Both the position numbers and the translations under genes were made by a program. Below, in pieces: positions 49,180-58,118 of a stretch of 64,000 bases of DNA (position 1 is its first letter; the number at the start of each line of letters is the position of its first letter). The DNA is taken from the NCBI RefSeq assembly GCF_014925405.1, contig NZ_AQHJ01000034.1, positions 62,001 through 126,000 of the forward strand, given 5' to 3'. Under the pieces are notes generated by a model. That model ran no database searches. It saw only the letters and a program-made list of their open reading frames with translations, and was not told the DNA's origin. Source of the DNA: Pseudoalteromonas ulvae UL12. Its GTDB lineage: Bacteria; Pseudomonadota; Gammaproteobacteria; Enterobacterales; Alteromonadaceae.

Positions 49180-49334
49180 AAAGCAGCGTAATGAGTTGCT
49201 TTTTTCTCTTTTTGAAAAATAGATGTATAAAAAATCATCATAAAGGAGAAAAAGGCGCTCTAATTAGTAAAATAGTGATCCCAGATATAGGCTGTTGATC
49301 GTTACTTGGTAAAAGAGTGATCTCATCGTATTGA

Positions 49335-50939
49335 TCATGATGCTAGCTGTGCGAGACGTTGTTGCTGCGCTTGAGTCATCGTCAGTGATTTTGCATCAAG
49401 TAAAAGTTGCGACTGTTGATAGCGCCAGTATTTACTTAATTTCAAACTTTGCATGGTGTTTAGTAAGTTCAGTAAATAAACTGGATTCGAGGGCGCTAAA
49501 AAGTGAGCTTTGGCGAAAAACGCCAATGCTAGATAACGCTGTGATTTGTCTTGTCGCTCAATGGCCCAAGTATTGAAATAACTCGCTTTGTGGTTTTCAT
49601 CGATGCAGGCGCTGTCAAACAGCTTTAGAATAAAATAATCAAACGCTAAACTTTGTGCACTGCTATCCATCATGCCATGTAACTGTATTTTATCTCTCAC
49701 TAATTCAACGGCTATATCGGTTCGCTTTAACTCAACCGCACATGCTAAACATATCAGCTGTTCAGAAGCATGACTGATCCGTTTACACAGCGCTTTAAGC
49801 TGTAAAGCATGTTTTTCTGACAGATCAGTTGATTGACTTGGATCATTTTCGAGTATTTGCAAATACAACCGTAAAAAGGGCAGGCAACTTTGGTTTATTT
49901 CATTGTTATTTAAAGTAAAAAGATTCTTAATTAGTACTTTAATTTGATAAGCTGTTTTGTCTGTCTTGAGGCGAGATTGTTTGGTGAACAGGCATTGTTC
50001 GAGCATGATCAGTCGGATCATACTCATTAAGATAAGCCCTAGATAATGCTGATTTACTAGTGTTGTTTTTAGCTTTTTTTCTAAATATTCAAGGGCATTT
50101 TCAATCCCCTGTGTTTCATAAATACAGACTGCTTTAAGCTCTGCTTCATGGGCACTTAAACTAAATTCAGGCAATTGATTGAGCGTCACTAAGCTTTGAT
50201 AAAACTCGTTATAGTGTAAAAAATGCTTCACAGAAAATAAGGTCTGTTTTTTGGTCAGCAGATTCAACGATTGCATTTTAAGTAATGTCAACTTCAGCTT
50301 TTTTTCATCGCCGATCAGGCTGTAAATCGCTAGTTGCGCGCTGGCTTGTTGGCTGGCTTGCGTGATTGATTTTACACAATCTAAGGCATCACTAACATGG
50401 TTGAGTTTAAGGAAGTAAGCCGCTTTTATTAATTGTAACTCGTTGTTTTGAGCTGAGCTTAATCCGATAAATGTCGCATGAGATAAAATCGCAAGTTGTT
50501 GATCAGGCGAGGCATGTCGCAGCTGAGTAAACATGATTTTGAGCCGCTGAGAAGACTCGTTGTATTGGGTTAATAACGCCTTTAATTTTGGTTGGCTAAC
50601 TGGTTTTTCAAGTACGTCAGTGCAGGTATATCGAAAAGCGAGATCCGATAACGCTCGCTCAGGTTGATCAGATAAAAACAGCACTCTGCAATGATCTGGG
50701 ATCCCTTTGAGTGTGATCAAATAACGAATAAAGTCATTACCATTACTGTAGTGGTCAGTATCAAAATCCATCAATAACAGGTCAACCGATCCTGTTTTCA
50801 ATTGGCTGATGACTTCTTTGACCGTTTTTGCTGTTTTCACTTTGGTACAGCCGAGTTTTTTTAGGAGTGTGACTAAATGAGTGCGGACGTTTAACTGTGA
50901 TTCAAACAACAATACGTTGAGTTTTAATGCCGAGTGCAT
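49335..50939 (-). CDS. Orphan response regulator: receiver domain plus long helical-repeat region
   Basis: 534 residues. A CheY-like receiver (about 7-125) has LLLMDFDTDHYSNGNDFI with the phosphorylatable Asp near 56 and LEKPVSQPKLKALL with the conserved Lys. The remaining roughly 400 residues are all-helical with a TPR-like appearance (repeated A/L patterns, for example AYFLKLNHVSDALDCVKSI and ALAFFAKAHFLAPSNPVYLLNLL), so they probably bind another protein. There is no DNA-binding or enzymatic output domain. No partner kinase is adjacent. The stop TGA lies beside the GATC-rich spacer. Confidence 0.8.
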   Translation of the reverse strand: MHSALKLNVLLFESQLNVRTHLVTLLKKLGCTKVKTAKTVKEVISQLKTGSVDLLLMDFDTDHYSNGNDFIRYLITLKGIPDHCRVLFLSDQPERALSDLAFRYTCTDVLEKPVSQPKLKALLTQYNESSQRLKIMFTQLRHASPDQQLAILSHATFIGLSSAQNNELQLIKAAYFLKLNHVSDALDCVKSITQASQQASAQLAIYSLIGDEKKLKLTLLKMQSLNLLTKKQTLFSVKHFLHYNEFYQSLVTLNQLPEFSLSAHEAELKAVCIYETQGIENALEYLEKKLKTTLVNQHYLGLILMSMIRLIMLEQCLFTKQSRLKTDKTAYQIKVLIKNLFTLNNNEINQSCLPFLRLYLQILENDPSQSTDLSEKHALQLKALCKRISHASEQLICLACAVELKRTDIAVELVRDKIQLHGMMDSSAQSLAFDYFILKLFDSACIDENHKASYFNTWAIERQDKSQRYLALAFFAKAHFLAPSNPVYLLNLLNTMQSLKLSKYWRYQQSQLLLDAKSLTMTQAQQQRLAQLAS

Positions 50940-51163
50940 GATTGGTTTTTATTTTTATTTTCTTTGAGTTTACCTATTTATTTTATCGGATGAAAGTAGT
51001 TGTCATCGCTCTATACGTGTGAAGTTGCTTAATTTATTACATGAAATTCTGCCTTTAGCTTGATCTTGTTTGTTTTATGGTCGATTTTTAAATAAGACAA
51101 AAACAAGACTTCCATATCTTGACCAGATGTTTTTGGAAGTTGCTAGCGATTGAAGGTCATACT

Positions 51164-52114
51164 ATGAAAAAAATGGTAAAAAGTGCAGTGTTACTGGGCT
51201 CAGCATTTCTTAGTTTAGCGACTGCTGCGCAAGATCTTAAAGTGTACGGTCGGGCTCATCTTGGCATTCAAAGTTCTGATTATGGTGATGGTCGTAAAAC
51301 GGATATTGAATCTTATGCCTCACGATTTGGTGTGTTGGCTAATCATGAAATTAGCGATGAGCTTGAGGCTGTTTTTCGATTTGAATGGGATGTCAATGTT
51401 ACAGAGCAAGACAATGATGGCTCTAACAAGGCCAACTTAACCTCTCGTGATCAATATATGGGGCTAAGAGGCAGTTGGGGCGAAGTGATGATTGGCCGCA
51501 TGGATACCACCATGAAAAAGTCTGAAAACAAAGTCGATGTAATGAATGACTTTTCATCAGACATTAAATACCTATTTAACGGTGAGAACCGCTTAGGGGA
51601 TTCGCTGCGTTACGAATCGCCTTTAATGGGTGAATTTAAAGTGATGTTTACTTATATAGCTAAAGAAAACAGCAAGCAAGATGATGAGGATGGCTTATCT
51701 GCTGCAATTACCTATGGCGATATAAAGCTTAAACGAACCAATGTGTATTTAGCACTCGCTCGAGATGAAGAAGTCGCTGGGTTTAACATCACCCGAGTAA
51801 CGGGGCAGTGGCAAATCGGTGATTTAATGCTTGGTGGCATGTATCAAGATAGTGAACGAGAGTCTGATGGTAAAGACGGTGATGGTTATTTAATCAGCGC
51901 TGCGTACAAAATTAGTGAATATAAATTGTTAGCGCAATTTCAATCCAGTGATATGGATTTTGGTAAACTCAAAGATACCGGTGATGCGATGTCGCTTGGT
52001 GTTGAAAGAAAACTAAGTAAACAAGCAAGAATGTACCTTTTGTACAGCATGTTTGACTTGGATAATACAGAAGATCAAGATCATTTAGCGATGACACTTC
52101 GTTACGATTTTTAG
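51164..52114 (+). CDS. Gram-negative porin
   Basis: A 316-residue outer-membrane beta-barrel porin. It starts MKKMVKSAVLLGSAFLSLATAAQD (signal peptide) at 51164, 8 bp after GAAGG; the open frame to 51119 is not conserved. The mature part has KVYGRAHLGIQSSDYG, SRDQYMGLRGSWGEVMIGRMD (constriction-loop-type sequence), alternating amphipathic strands and a terminal aromatic residue (TLRYDF) that targets BamA. A stem ACTTCCA/TGGAAGT (51108-51140) lies in the leader. It precedes phoBR but has its own terminator; the only Pho-like element upstream is a single TGTCATC. Confidence 0.88.
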   Translation: MKKMVKSAVLLGSAFLSLATAAQDLKVYGRAHLGIQSSDYGDGRKTDIESYASRFGVLANHEISDELEAVFRFEWDVNVTEQDNDGSNKANLTSRDQYMGLRGSWGEVMIGRMDTTMKKSENKVDVMNDFSSDIKYLFNGENRLGDSLRYESPLMGEFKVMFTYIAKENSKQDDEDGLSAAITYGDIKLKRTNVYLALARDEEVAGFNITRVTGQWQIGDLMLGGMYQDSERESDGKDGDGYLISAAYKISEYKLLAQFQSSDMDFGKLKDTGDAMSLGVERKLSKQARMYLLYSMFDLDNTEDQDHLAMTLRYDF

Positions 52115-52128
52115 TGAAAAGTGGCCTC

Positions 52129-52164
52129 TTAAAAAAAACAGCAAGACAACTTGCTGTTTTTTTT
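52129..52164 (+). terminator. Terminator of the porin gene
   Basis: AAAAAAAACAGCAAG-ACAA-CTTGCTGTTTTTTTT, 15-bp stem with T-run, 16 bp after the stop. Confidence 0.92.
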
Positions 52165-52298
52165 GTCTCTAAATTTAAATATTTATGATGTTTTAAGTTA
52201 TATTTAATTATTATTTAAAGTATTTAAATCATTAGGTTAAATTAAATGTGACCTATTTATTTAGATTGTGTTTCACATTTACCCCCAAAAGACGCGTT

Positions 52299-52329
52299 TT
52301 TTCATAAAACTGTCATAATTAGTCATAAT
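52299..52329 (+). promoter_or_regulatory. Pho box upstream of phoB
   Basis: TTTCATAAAAC-TGTCATAATTA-GTCATAAT: half-sites of the TGTCA type at about 52301, 52312 and 52322 (11- and 10-bp steps), close to the PhoB consensus of CTGTCAT repeats with 11-bp spacing. It lies about 40-68 bp before the phoB ATG and would autoregulate phoBR. Confidence 0.75.
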
Positions 52330-52366
52330 AATACTTGCAGTTTAAAACACTGAAGAGAGTTAAAGG

Positions 52367-53056
52367 ATGTCACGTAGAATACTTGTCGTTGATGACGAAG
52401 CACCAATCCGCGAAATGCTGGTGTTTGTTTTAGAGCAAAATGGATTTCAAGCTATCGAAGCTGAAGATTATGACTCAGCTATCGCATCATTGATGGAACC
52501 TTATCCAGACATGATTTTACTCGATTGGATGCTACCTGGTGGCAGCGGTGTGCAAATCGCTAAAAAAATTAAACAAAGCGAATATACCCGTCATATTCCA
52601 ATCATAATGTTAACCGCTCGCGGTGAAGAAGAAGATAAAGTCAAAGGGTTAGAAGTGGGTGCTGATGATTATGTCACTAAGCCATTCTCACCAAAAGAGC
52701 TGATGGCTCGAATCAAGGCTGTAATTCGCCGAGTTTCTCCAACCTCACTAGAAGAAGCCATTGAAGTTCATGGTTTACGCCTAGACCCAATTTCTCATCG
52801 TGTTACATCTGCTGGCAGCGAACTTGATATGGGGCCAACAGAGTTTCGTTTGTTACATTTCTTCATGACACACCCAGAGCGAGTTTACAGCCGTGAGCAA
52901 TTACTCGATCATGTTTGGGGCACTAATGTCTATGTTGAAGACCGGACAGTGGATGTGCATATCCGTCGTCTTCGTAAGGCAATAGCGCCAATGGGTCACG
53001 ATAAATTAGTCCAAACTGTTCGTGGTTCAGGCTATCGATTCTCGAGTAAAGTGTAA
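52367..53056 (+). CDS. phoB: Phosphate response regulator PhoB
   Basis: An OmpR-family activator of the phosphate-starvation regulon. It has 229 residues. Receiver: VDDEAPIRE, the phosphorylated Asp in [30 protein letters not shown]; the DNA-binding winged helix has [15 protein letters not shown] and the PhoB recognition region [19 protein letters not shown]. An AGAGAG-type ribosome site precedes the ATG. phoR follows. Confidence 0.97.
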   Translation: MSRRILVVDDEAPIREMLVFVLEQNGFQAIEAEDYDSAIASLMEPYPDMILLDWMLPGGSGVQIAKKIKQSEYTRHIPIIMLTARGEEEDKVKGLEVGADDYVTKPFSPKELMARIKAVIRRVSPTSLEEAIEVHGLRLDPISHRVTSAGSELDMGPTEFRLLHFFMTHPERVYSREQLLDHVWGTNVYVEDRTVDVHIRRLRKAIAPMGHDKLVQTVRGSGYRFSSKV

Positions 53057-53150
53057 TAAAGCTGTAAAAAATCGTCACTTCAGGTGCAGAACTTAGATTA
53101 GATAGTGTATCTTTAAGGTCTTGACGATACAGCATAAAAAGAGCCGATTT

Positions 53151-54467
53151 ATGTATCGAGTTATTAATAAGCGCACTTTAACAAAGCGTTTATTCGTTTA
53201 TTTTTTACCTCTTCTATTAATAGGAGTCCTAATAGGGGCTCCTTTTTTGCTCTTATTTCTTGGCGCAAGCTCTTTGATGTTCTGGCATTATCGCCAGTTA
53301 TATCGCTTGAGTGATTGGTTAATTAATCAGCGTAGCTTCAATCCGCCTGAAGGAGAGGGCACTTGGGAGCAAATTTTTGAAGGGATCTACCGTCTACAGC
53401 ACCGTAACCGAAATAAACGCAACGAATTAGCAGAGCTTATTCGACGTTTTCGTGAAGGAGCTGAAGCGGTGCCAGACGCGGTCATTGTGTTACAACGTGA
53501 TATGAGTATTGTCTGGTGTAACCAATTAGCGCTGCGTGTTTTAGGGTTAAAGTGGCCTGCAGATCATGGTCAACGTCTTGATAACTTAATTCGCCATCCA
53601 CAATTTTCACAATATATGACAGCAAAAAGTTTTGCTGAGCCATTGGAGCTTCACTCACCAATGGGGATTGAGCAAATTTTAGAGTTTCGAGTCATGCCTT
53701 ATGCGGATGCGCAGTTGATGATGGTTGTTCGAGACGTGACTCGTCTTAAGCAACTTGAGCAAATGCGAAAAGACTTTGTCGCGAATGTGTCCCATGAATT
53801 AAGAACGCCACTTACGGTTGTCGCAGGTTATCTGGAAATGATGGATTCTGATGATTTGCCGCCAGCGCGGGTGTGGGAAAAAGCACACGGTACTATGCTC
53901 GATCAATGTAAGCGCATGGATAGTTTAGTCAATCAGCTGTTAGCTTTATCACGTATTGAAGGTTTACGCCGACCAGAACAAGACAAACCTGTTGATATCG
54001 CTAAACTTCTGAAGTTAATTTTAACTGAAGCACAGGCACTTAATAGAGAAAAACAGCATGTCATCACTCTAAGTGCTGACGAAAACCTCCAAATCTTAGG
54101 TGGCGAAGATGAATTAAGAAGCGCATTTTCTAATCTAGTCTTCAATGCCGTTCATTACACACCTGACCAAGGTGAAATAAATATCTGCTGGCAATTACAG
54201 GGTGATAAAGCGCTATTTAGTGTCACAGACAATGGTGATGGGATTGCTCCTGAGCATCTGCATCGTTTAACTGAGCGTTTTTATCGCGTAGATAAAGCAC
54301 GCTCACGAAAAACCGGAGGATCGGGATTAGGACTTGCTATTACCAAGCATGTTTTATCCCGTCATGAAAGTGAATTGATGATCCGCTCTACAGTTGGGGA
54401 AGGATCGTGTTTTTCATTTTCATTTAATGCCAATCGTATTAAACAACGCGAATCGGTCTCTTTATGA
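53151..54467 (+). CDS. phoR: Phosphate sensor histidine kinase PhoR
   Basis: The partner kinase/phosphatase of PhoB. It has 438 residues starting MYRVINKRTLTKRLFVYFL. Two short membrane segments (about 15-60), a PAS domain (about 95-205, VIVLQRDMSIVWCNQLALRVLG), DHp with His in FVANVSHELRTPLTVVAGY, and an ATPase domain with NLVFNAVHYTP, DNGDGIAPE and GGSGLGLAI. PhoR senses PstSCAB occupancy through PhoU; neither pstCAB nor phoU is in this window. Confidence 0.96.
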   Translation: MYRVINKRTLTKRLFVYFLPLLLIGVLIGAPFLLLFLGASSLMFWHYRQLYRLSDWLINQRSFNPPEGEGTWEQIFEGIYRLQHRNRNKRNELAELIRRFREGAEAVPDAVIVLQRDMSIVWCNQLALRVLGLKWPADHGQRLDNLIRHPQFSQYMTAKSFAEPLELHSPMGIEQILEFRVMPYADAQLMMVVRDVTRLKQLEQMRKDFVANVSHELRTPLTVVAGYLEMMDSDDLPPARVWEKAHGTMLDQCKRMDSLVNQLLALSRIEGLRRPEQDKPVDIAKLLKLILTEAQALNREKQHVITLSADENLQILGGEDELRSAFSNLVFNAVHYTPDQGEINICWQLQGDKALFSVTDNGDGIAPEHLHRLTERFYRVDKARSRKTGGSGLGLAITKHVLSRHESELMIRSTVGEGSCFSFSFNANRIKQRESVSL

Positions 54468-54482
54468 CAAATAGATTAACGC

Positions 54483-54523
54483 AGTCATTAAACTGTCATA
54501 TTTAGGTCATGTTATTGTCACGT
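54483..54523 (+). promoter_or_regulatory. Double Pho box upstream of pstS
   Basis: Four GTCA half-sites at 54484, 54495, 54506 and 54517, each 11 bp apart (AGTCATT, TGTCATA, GGTCATG, TGTCACG). Two complete PhoB sites in tandem, ending about 57 bp before the pstS ATG. Strong phosphate-starvation induction is expected. Confidence 0.88.
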
Positions 54524-54579
54524 AAAGATCTGAAAATGATCCTAATTAAAGAAGATACATTCACCCTGGAGTTATCCGA

Positions 54580-55548
54580 ATGAAATTTAAAAACTTAGCC
54601 GTTGCAACTGGTTTTGCTGTAACAACTTTTATCTCAGGCCAAGCGGCTGCTGTAGAACAGGCGATGCCAGAATATCAAAAAATTAGTGGTATTTCAGGTA
54701 ACTTCTCATCAGTAGGTTCTGATACGCTTGCAAATATGATGACCTTTTGGGCTGAGGAATATAAACGCCAATACCCAAATGTGAACATTCAAATTCAAGC
54801 AGCCGGTTCATCAACTGCGCCACCAGCATTGACTGAAGGTACGGCTAACTTTGGCCCTATGAGCCGAAAAATGAAATCAAAAGAAGTTGAAGCATTTGAA
54901 AAACGCTTTGGTTATAAACCAACAGAAGTGCGTGTTGCGATTGATGCGTTAGCAGTTTTTGTTCATAAAGATAACCCAATCGAAGGTTTACGTATCGACG
55001 AAGTAGATGCGATTTTCTCTTCAACACGTAAATGTGGTGCAGAAAAAGACGTTACTCGTTGGAGTGATATTGGATTAACAGGTGATTGGGGCTCTAAAGA
55101 TATTCAGCTTTATGGTCGTAACTCTGTATCAGGTACTTATGGTTACTTTAAGAAAAAAGCATTGTGTAAAGGTGACTTCCGTAACAATGTAAATGAGCAA
55201 CCAGGTTCTGCATCAGTGGTACAGTCTATTTCTGCGTCAGTAAATGCTATCGGTTACTCTGGTATTGGTTATAAAACTTCTGGTGTGCGCACTGTGCCTT
55301 TATCTAAGAAAGGAGACAACTTTGTCGATGCAACCTTAGATAATGTAGCAAGTGGCAAATACCCACTATCACGTTTCTTATACGTGTATGTAAATAAACA
55401 CCCGAATAAAGATTTATCACCTATCGAAGCTGAATTTTTGAAAATGGTTTTATCAAAAATGGGCCAAGAAATTGTAGAGAAAGACGGTTATGTACCGTTA
55501 TCTGCAAAAATGGTTGAAAAAGAATTGATGAAACTTGGCTTAAAATAA
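54580..55548 (+). CDS. pstS: PstS-family phosphate-binding protein
   Basis: A periplasmic phosphate receptor for high-affinity uptake. It has 322 residues: signal peptide ([23 protein letters not shown]), then ligand-binding segments [55 protein letters not shown] and [13 protein letters not shown], whose Ser/Thr/Gly loops coordinate phosphate. It belongs to the longer PstS/SphX-like branch. It is cotranscribed with nothing; pstCAB must lie elsewhere. Two Pho boxes precede it and a strong terminator follows. Confidence 0.9.
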   Translation: MKFKNLAVATGFAVTTFISGQAAAVEQAMPEYQKISGISGNFSSVGSDTLANMMTFWAEEYKRQYPNVNIQIQAAGSSTAPPALTEGTANFGPMSRKMKSKEVEAFEKRFGYKPTEVRVAIDALAVFVHKDNPIEGLRIDEVDAIFSSTRKCGAEKDVTRWSDIGLTGDWGSKDIQLYGRNSVSGTYGYFKKKALCKGDFRNNVNEQPGSASVVQSISASVNAIGYSGIGYKTSGVRTVPLSKKGDNFVDATLDNVASGKYPLSRFLYVYVNKHPNKDLSPIEAEFLKMVLSKMGQEIVEKDGYVPLSAKMVEKELMKLGLK

Positions 55549-55563
55549 GTTCGCCATTTTTCA

Positions 55564-55597
55564 TTAAAAAGCCAATCTGACGAGATTGGCTTTTTTG
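55564..55597 (+). terminator. Terminator of pstS
   Basis: AAAAAGCCAATCT-GACG-AGATTGGCTTTTT, a 13-bp stem with T-run, 18 bp after the stop. Confidence 0.92.
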
Positions 55598-55635
55598 TGT
55601 CTATTTTTTGGCTTTGATATGACTTGGTTTTGAGA

Positions 55636-55664
55636 CATAAAAAAGCCCGCTAAATAGCGAGCTG
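55636..55664 (-). terminator. Terminator of the small lipoprotein gene
   Basis: On the minus strand AGCTCGCT-ATTT-AGCGGGCT (one G-U pair) then TTTTTTATG, 27 bp past the stop at 55690. Confidence 0.8.
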
Positions 55665-55689
55665 AGTTATTGGCTGCAAGAGACACGTT

Positions 55690-55932
55690 TTATTGTGCTT
55701 GCTCTGCTTGGATTAGTGTTTCAGCTTGTTTTTTACATTGATTGTGACGCTCAGTGCATTTTATTTCACATACTGATTGTACTAACCCTTCACCTGCGCT
55801 TTTCATGTCACAATTTTGCTGGCATTGAAAAAGTTCCTGACCACAACGATTCACTTCTTGGTTGCTGCTTTGACAGCCAGATAGTACCAACGAGCTTAAC
55901 GCAACGATGAAGCCTAGAGTTATTTTTTTCAT
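55690..55932 (-). CDS. Small cysteine-rich lipoprotein
   Basis: An 80-residue predicted lipoprotein. Signal MKKITLGFIVALSSLVLSGC ends in the lipobox LSGC (Cys20). The mature part of 60 residues has six further Cys at about positions 30, 37, 41, 56, 60 and 67, in two CxxxC or CxxxxxxC patterns (CQQNC, CEIKC), suggesting disulfide or metal binding. No family is recognised. It is flanked by its own terminator and panC. Confidence 0.75.
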   Translation of the reverse strand: MKKITLGFIVALSSLVLSGCQSSNQEVNRCGQELFQCQQNCDMKSAGEGLVQSVCEIKCTERHNQCKKQAETLIQAEQAQ

Positions 55933-55947
55933 AGTGGTCCCTGTTGT

Positions 55948-56799
55948 TTAATCCAAATTAATTTGTAAGTTATCGATTAACCTGACTGTACCAAGAAACG
56001 CAGCAGCAAGGATAATTAATTGTTTGTCGGTATCAACCGCGGGCTTAAGAGTTTTTTGGGCAACAATATTATAGTAATCAGGAACTAATCCAGCTGCGGT
56101 TAATTGTGATTTAGCTGTATTCGTTAATGCTGCAATATCGGTATCGCCATTTATGAGCGATTGCGCCGTGTCATTTAACACTTGGAACAAGACTTTTGCT
56201 GTCTCTTTTTGCTCATCAGACAAGTAACCATTACGCGAACTCATCGCCAAACCTGAGGGCTCTCGTTTTGTTGGCACCGCAATGATTTCTATGGGCATAG
56301 ACAAGTCTTCAACCATAGTGCGGATCACTTGCAGCTGCTGAAAGTCTTTTTCACCGAAGCAGGCATAATCCGGTTGCACCAAATTAAACAGTTTTGCGAC
56401 GACGGTGGCGACTCCTCGAAAGTGGCCCGGACGACTGCCACCACAATGACCTTCAGAGACACCTAATACTTCAATATAGCTTTGTTCATCTAACCCTTTT
56501 GGGTAGATAATATCAGGAGTGGGTGTAAATAAAATATCAATATCAAGCGCTTCAAGGCCTTGTTGATCTTGCTCTAAAGTGCGCGGATACTTATCCAGAT
56601 CTTCTTTTGGGCCAAATTGCATTGGATTAACAAAAATGCTCACAACCACTTTATCGGCTACGGTTTTGGCTTTTTCAACCAGACTAAAATGCCCCTGGTG
56701 CAGGTTGCCCATCGTAGGCACAAACGCGACACTTAAACCGGCTTGTTTCCAGGCTTTGACTCGACTACGTAATGATTGAATTTGTGAAACTGTTTGCAT
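55948..56799 (-). CDS. panC: Pantothenate synthetase
   Basis: Joins pantoate and beta-alanine with ATP to form pantothenate, a coenzyme A precursor. It has 283 residues. [17 protein letters not shown] has the HxGH nucleotide motif; [16 protein letters not shown] and [19 protein letters not shown] (KMSKS-like) complete the active site. It starts within the panB stop (TAATG, 1-bp overlap), so it is translated with panB. The order panB-panC is standard. Confidence 0.97.
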   Translation of the reverse strand: MQTVSQIQSLRSRVKAWKQAGLSVAFVPTMGNLHQGHFSLVEKAKTVADKVVVSIFVNPMQFGPKEDLDKYPRTLEQDQQGLEALDIDILFTPTPDIIYPKGLDEQSYIEVLGVSEGHCGGSRPGHFRGVATVVAKLFNLVQPDYACFGEKDFQQLQVIRTMVEDLSMPIEIIAVPTKREPSGLAMSSRNGYLSDEQKETAKVLFQVLNDTAQSLINGDTDIAALTNTAKSQLTAAGLVPDYYNIVAQKTLKPAVDTDKQLIILAAAFLGTVRLIDNLQINLD

Positions 56800-57593
56800 T
56801 AATTAAACTCGTGCTCTGTGCTTGGGAAATCTCCCGAAGCAACGTCATCTATGTATTTTTTCACTGCGCCAGGCATGTTGCCTGCTTCGAGTAAAAAATT
56901 CTTGGAAAATTTAGGGATATAACCTGCGGATATTCCGACTAAGTCATGCATGACTAAAATTTGGCCATCAGTGAGCTTTCCTGCGCCAATGCCAATTGTG
57001 GGAATCGACACACTCTGTGTGATGCGTGCTGCTAATGCAGAAGGAATGCATTCGAGAACCAGTAATTGTGCGCCAGCACGTTCTAAGGCTTGTGCATCTT
57101 TGATCATTTTTTCTGCTTGCTCGTTTTCACGGCCTTGGATTTTAAATCCTCCAAATACATGAACCGACTGCGGTGTTAAACCTAGATGCCCACAAACAGG
57201 GATCCCTTGTTGGGTCAAAGCATGAATGCTGTTATAGAGCCATTCACCGCCTTCTAGTTTGACCATATTGGCACCGGCTCGCATTAACTCTGCAGCATGT
57301 TTACAGGTATCAGCGACATTGGAATAGGTCATAAAGGGCATATCAGCAATAACAAACGTATCCGGCGCGCCAGCTCGAACACAACGAGTATGATACGCGA
57401 TGTCTTGATTGGTGACGGCCAAAGTATCCGATCCACCTTGCAATACCATACCGAGTGAGTCGCCAACTAATAATACATGAACACCATTATCTTGAAATAA
57501 CTGCGAAAAGCTGGCGTCATAGGCCGTAAGCGCGGCAATTTTTTGGCCTTCATCTTTCATTTTTTTTAAGGTAGAAACTGTAATCTTTGCCAT
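56799..57593 (-). CDS. panB: 3-methyl-2-oxobutanoate hydroxymethyltransferase
   Basis: First committed step of pantothenate synthesis: transfers a hydroxymethyl group from methylene-tetrahydrofolate to ketoisovalerate. It has 264 residues. Metal and substrate segments [47 protein letters not shown] and [15 protein letters not shown] are typical. It lies 37 bp downstream of folK in the pcnB-folK-panB-panC operon. Confidence 0.97.
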   Translation of the reverse strand: MAKITVSTLKKMKDEGQKIAALTAYDASFSQLFQDNGVHVLLVGDSLGMVLQGGSDTLAVTNQDIAYHTRCVRAGAPDTFVIADMPFMTYSNVADTCKHAAELMRAGANMVKLEGGEWLYNSIHALTQQGIPVCGHLGLTPQSVHVFGGFKIQGRENEQAEKMIKDAQALERAGAQLLVLECIPSALAARITQSVSIPTIGIGAGKLTDGQILVMHDLVGISAGYIPKFSKNFLLEAGNMPGAVKKYIDDVASGDFPSTEHEFN

Positions 57594-57630
57594 AAGGTCC
57601 TCAGATGATGTGCTGGCACATCGGATTGTT

Positions 57631-58116
57631 TTATCGTTGGATTGCGGTTAAGCCATTGAGCGGCACGTTTGCGAGTAATGTATTGATTGATTGACCATTG
57701 GGTAATTGCAAATCTGGTGCGATCTCATACAAAGGGTAAAGCACAAATTCACGTAAGTGTAGGCCATAATGGGGAACTGTTAATCGTTCACTTTCAAGTT
57801 CAAGGGAATCATACAATAAAATATCAATATCTAATGTTCGCGGTCCCCAGCGCTCGTCTTTGCGTACTCTGCCACAGGCCAGTTCAATTGCTTGAGTTTT
57901 ATCGAGCAAGGCTAAAGGGGATAAATCAGTGTTAATTTTTGCCACGGCATTCACATAATCAGGTTGATCTTGTGGGCCCATCGGTTTACTGCTGTAGAAC
58001 GAAGACACGGCAATGTGTTCACTCGAGACTAATTGAGTCAGTGCAGCAACTGCATTATTGAGTTGCTGCACTGGTTGGTTCAAGTTCGCTCCTAAACCTA
58101 AATAAACAATCGCCAT
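57631..58116 (-). CDS. folK: 6-hydroxymethyl-7,8-dihydropterin pyrophosphokinase
   Basis: Transfers pyrophosphate from ATP to hydroxymethyl-dihydropterin in folate synthesis. It has 161 residues. [49 protein letters not shown] and [16 protein letters not shown] are the family signatures (Arg and Asp of the active site in [11 protein letters not shown]). It starts 2 bp after pcnB. Confidence 0.96.
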   Translation of the reverse strand: MAIVYLGLGANLNQPVQQLNNAVAALTQLVSSEHIAVSSFYSSKPMGPQDQPDYVNAVAKINTDLSPLALLDKTQAIELACGRVRKDERWGPRTLDIDILLYDSLELESERLTVPHYGLHLREFVLYPLYEIAPDLQLPNGQSINTLLANVPLNGLTAIQR

Positions 58117-58118
58117 GG

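Larger units (their letters stand above)
48997..49334. other. Convergent intergenic region with dense GATC sites (338 bp)
   Basis: No gene is recognisable. After the terminator the stretch 49044-49336 holds 12 GATC tetramers, at 49044, 49068, 49075, 49096, 49101, 49117, 49138, 49159, 49277, 49297, 49319 and 49333. Five of these are exactly 21 bp apart. Both flanking genes end here, so it is not the promoter of either. A run of A and T (49181-49240) separates the two GATC groups. Confidence 0.9.

Noticed and set aside
48997..49334. Chromosomal replication origin (oriC)
   Set aside because: GATC density is suggestive, but no TTATCCACA DnaA boxes are present (nearest are TTATCAAGC and TTATCAACC), and no dnaA or mnmG is near.
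50940..51163. Pho box before the porin gene
   Set aside because: Only one TGTCATC half-site; no second half-site 11 bp away.
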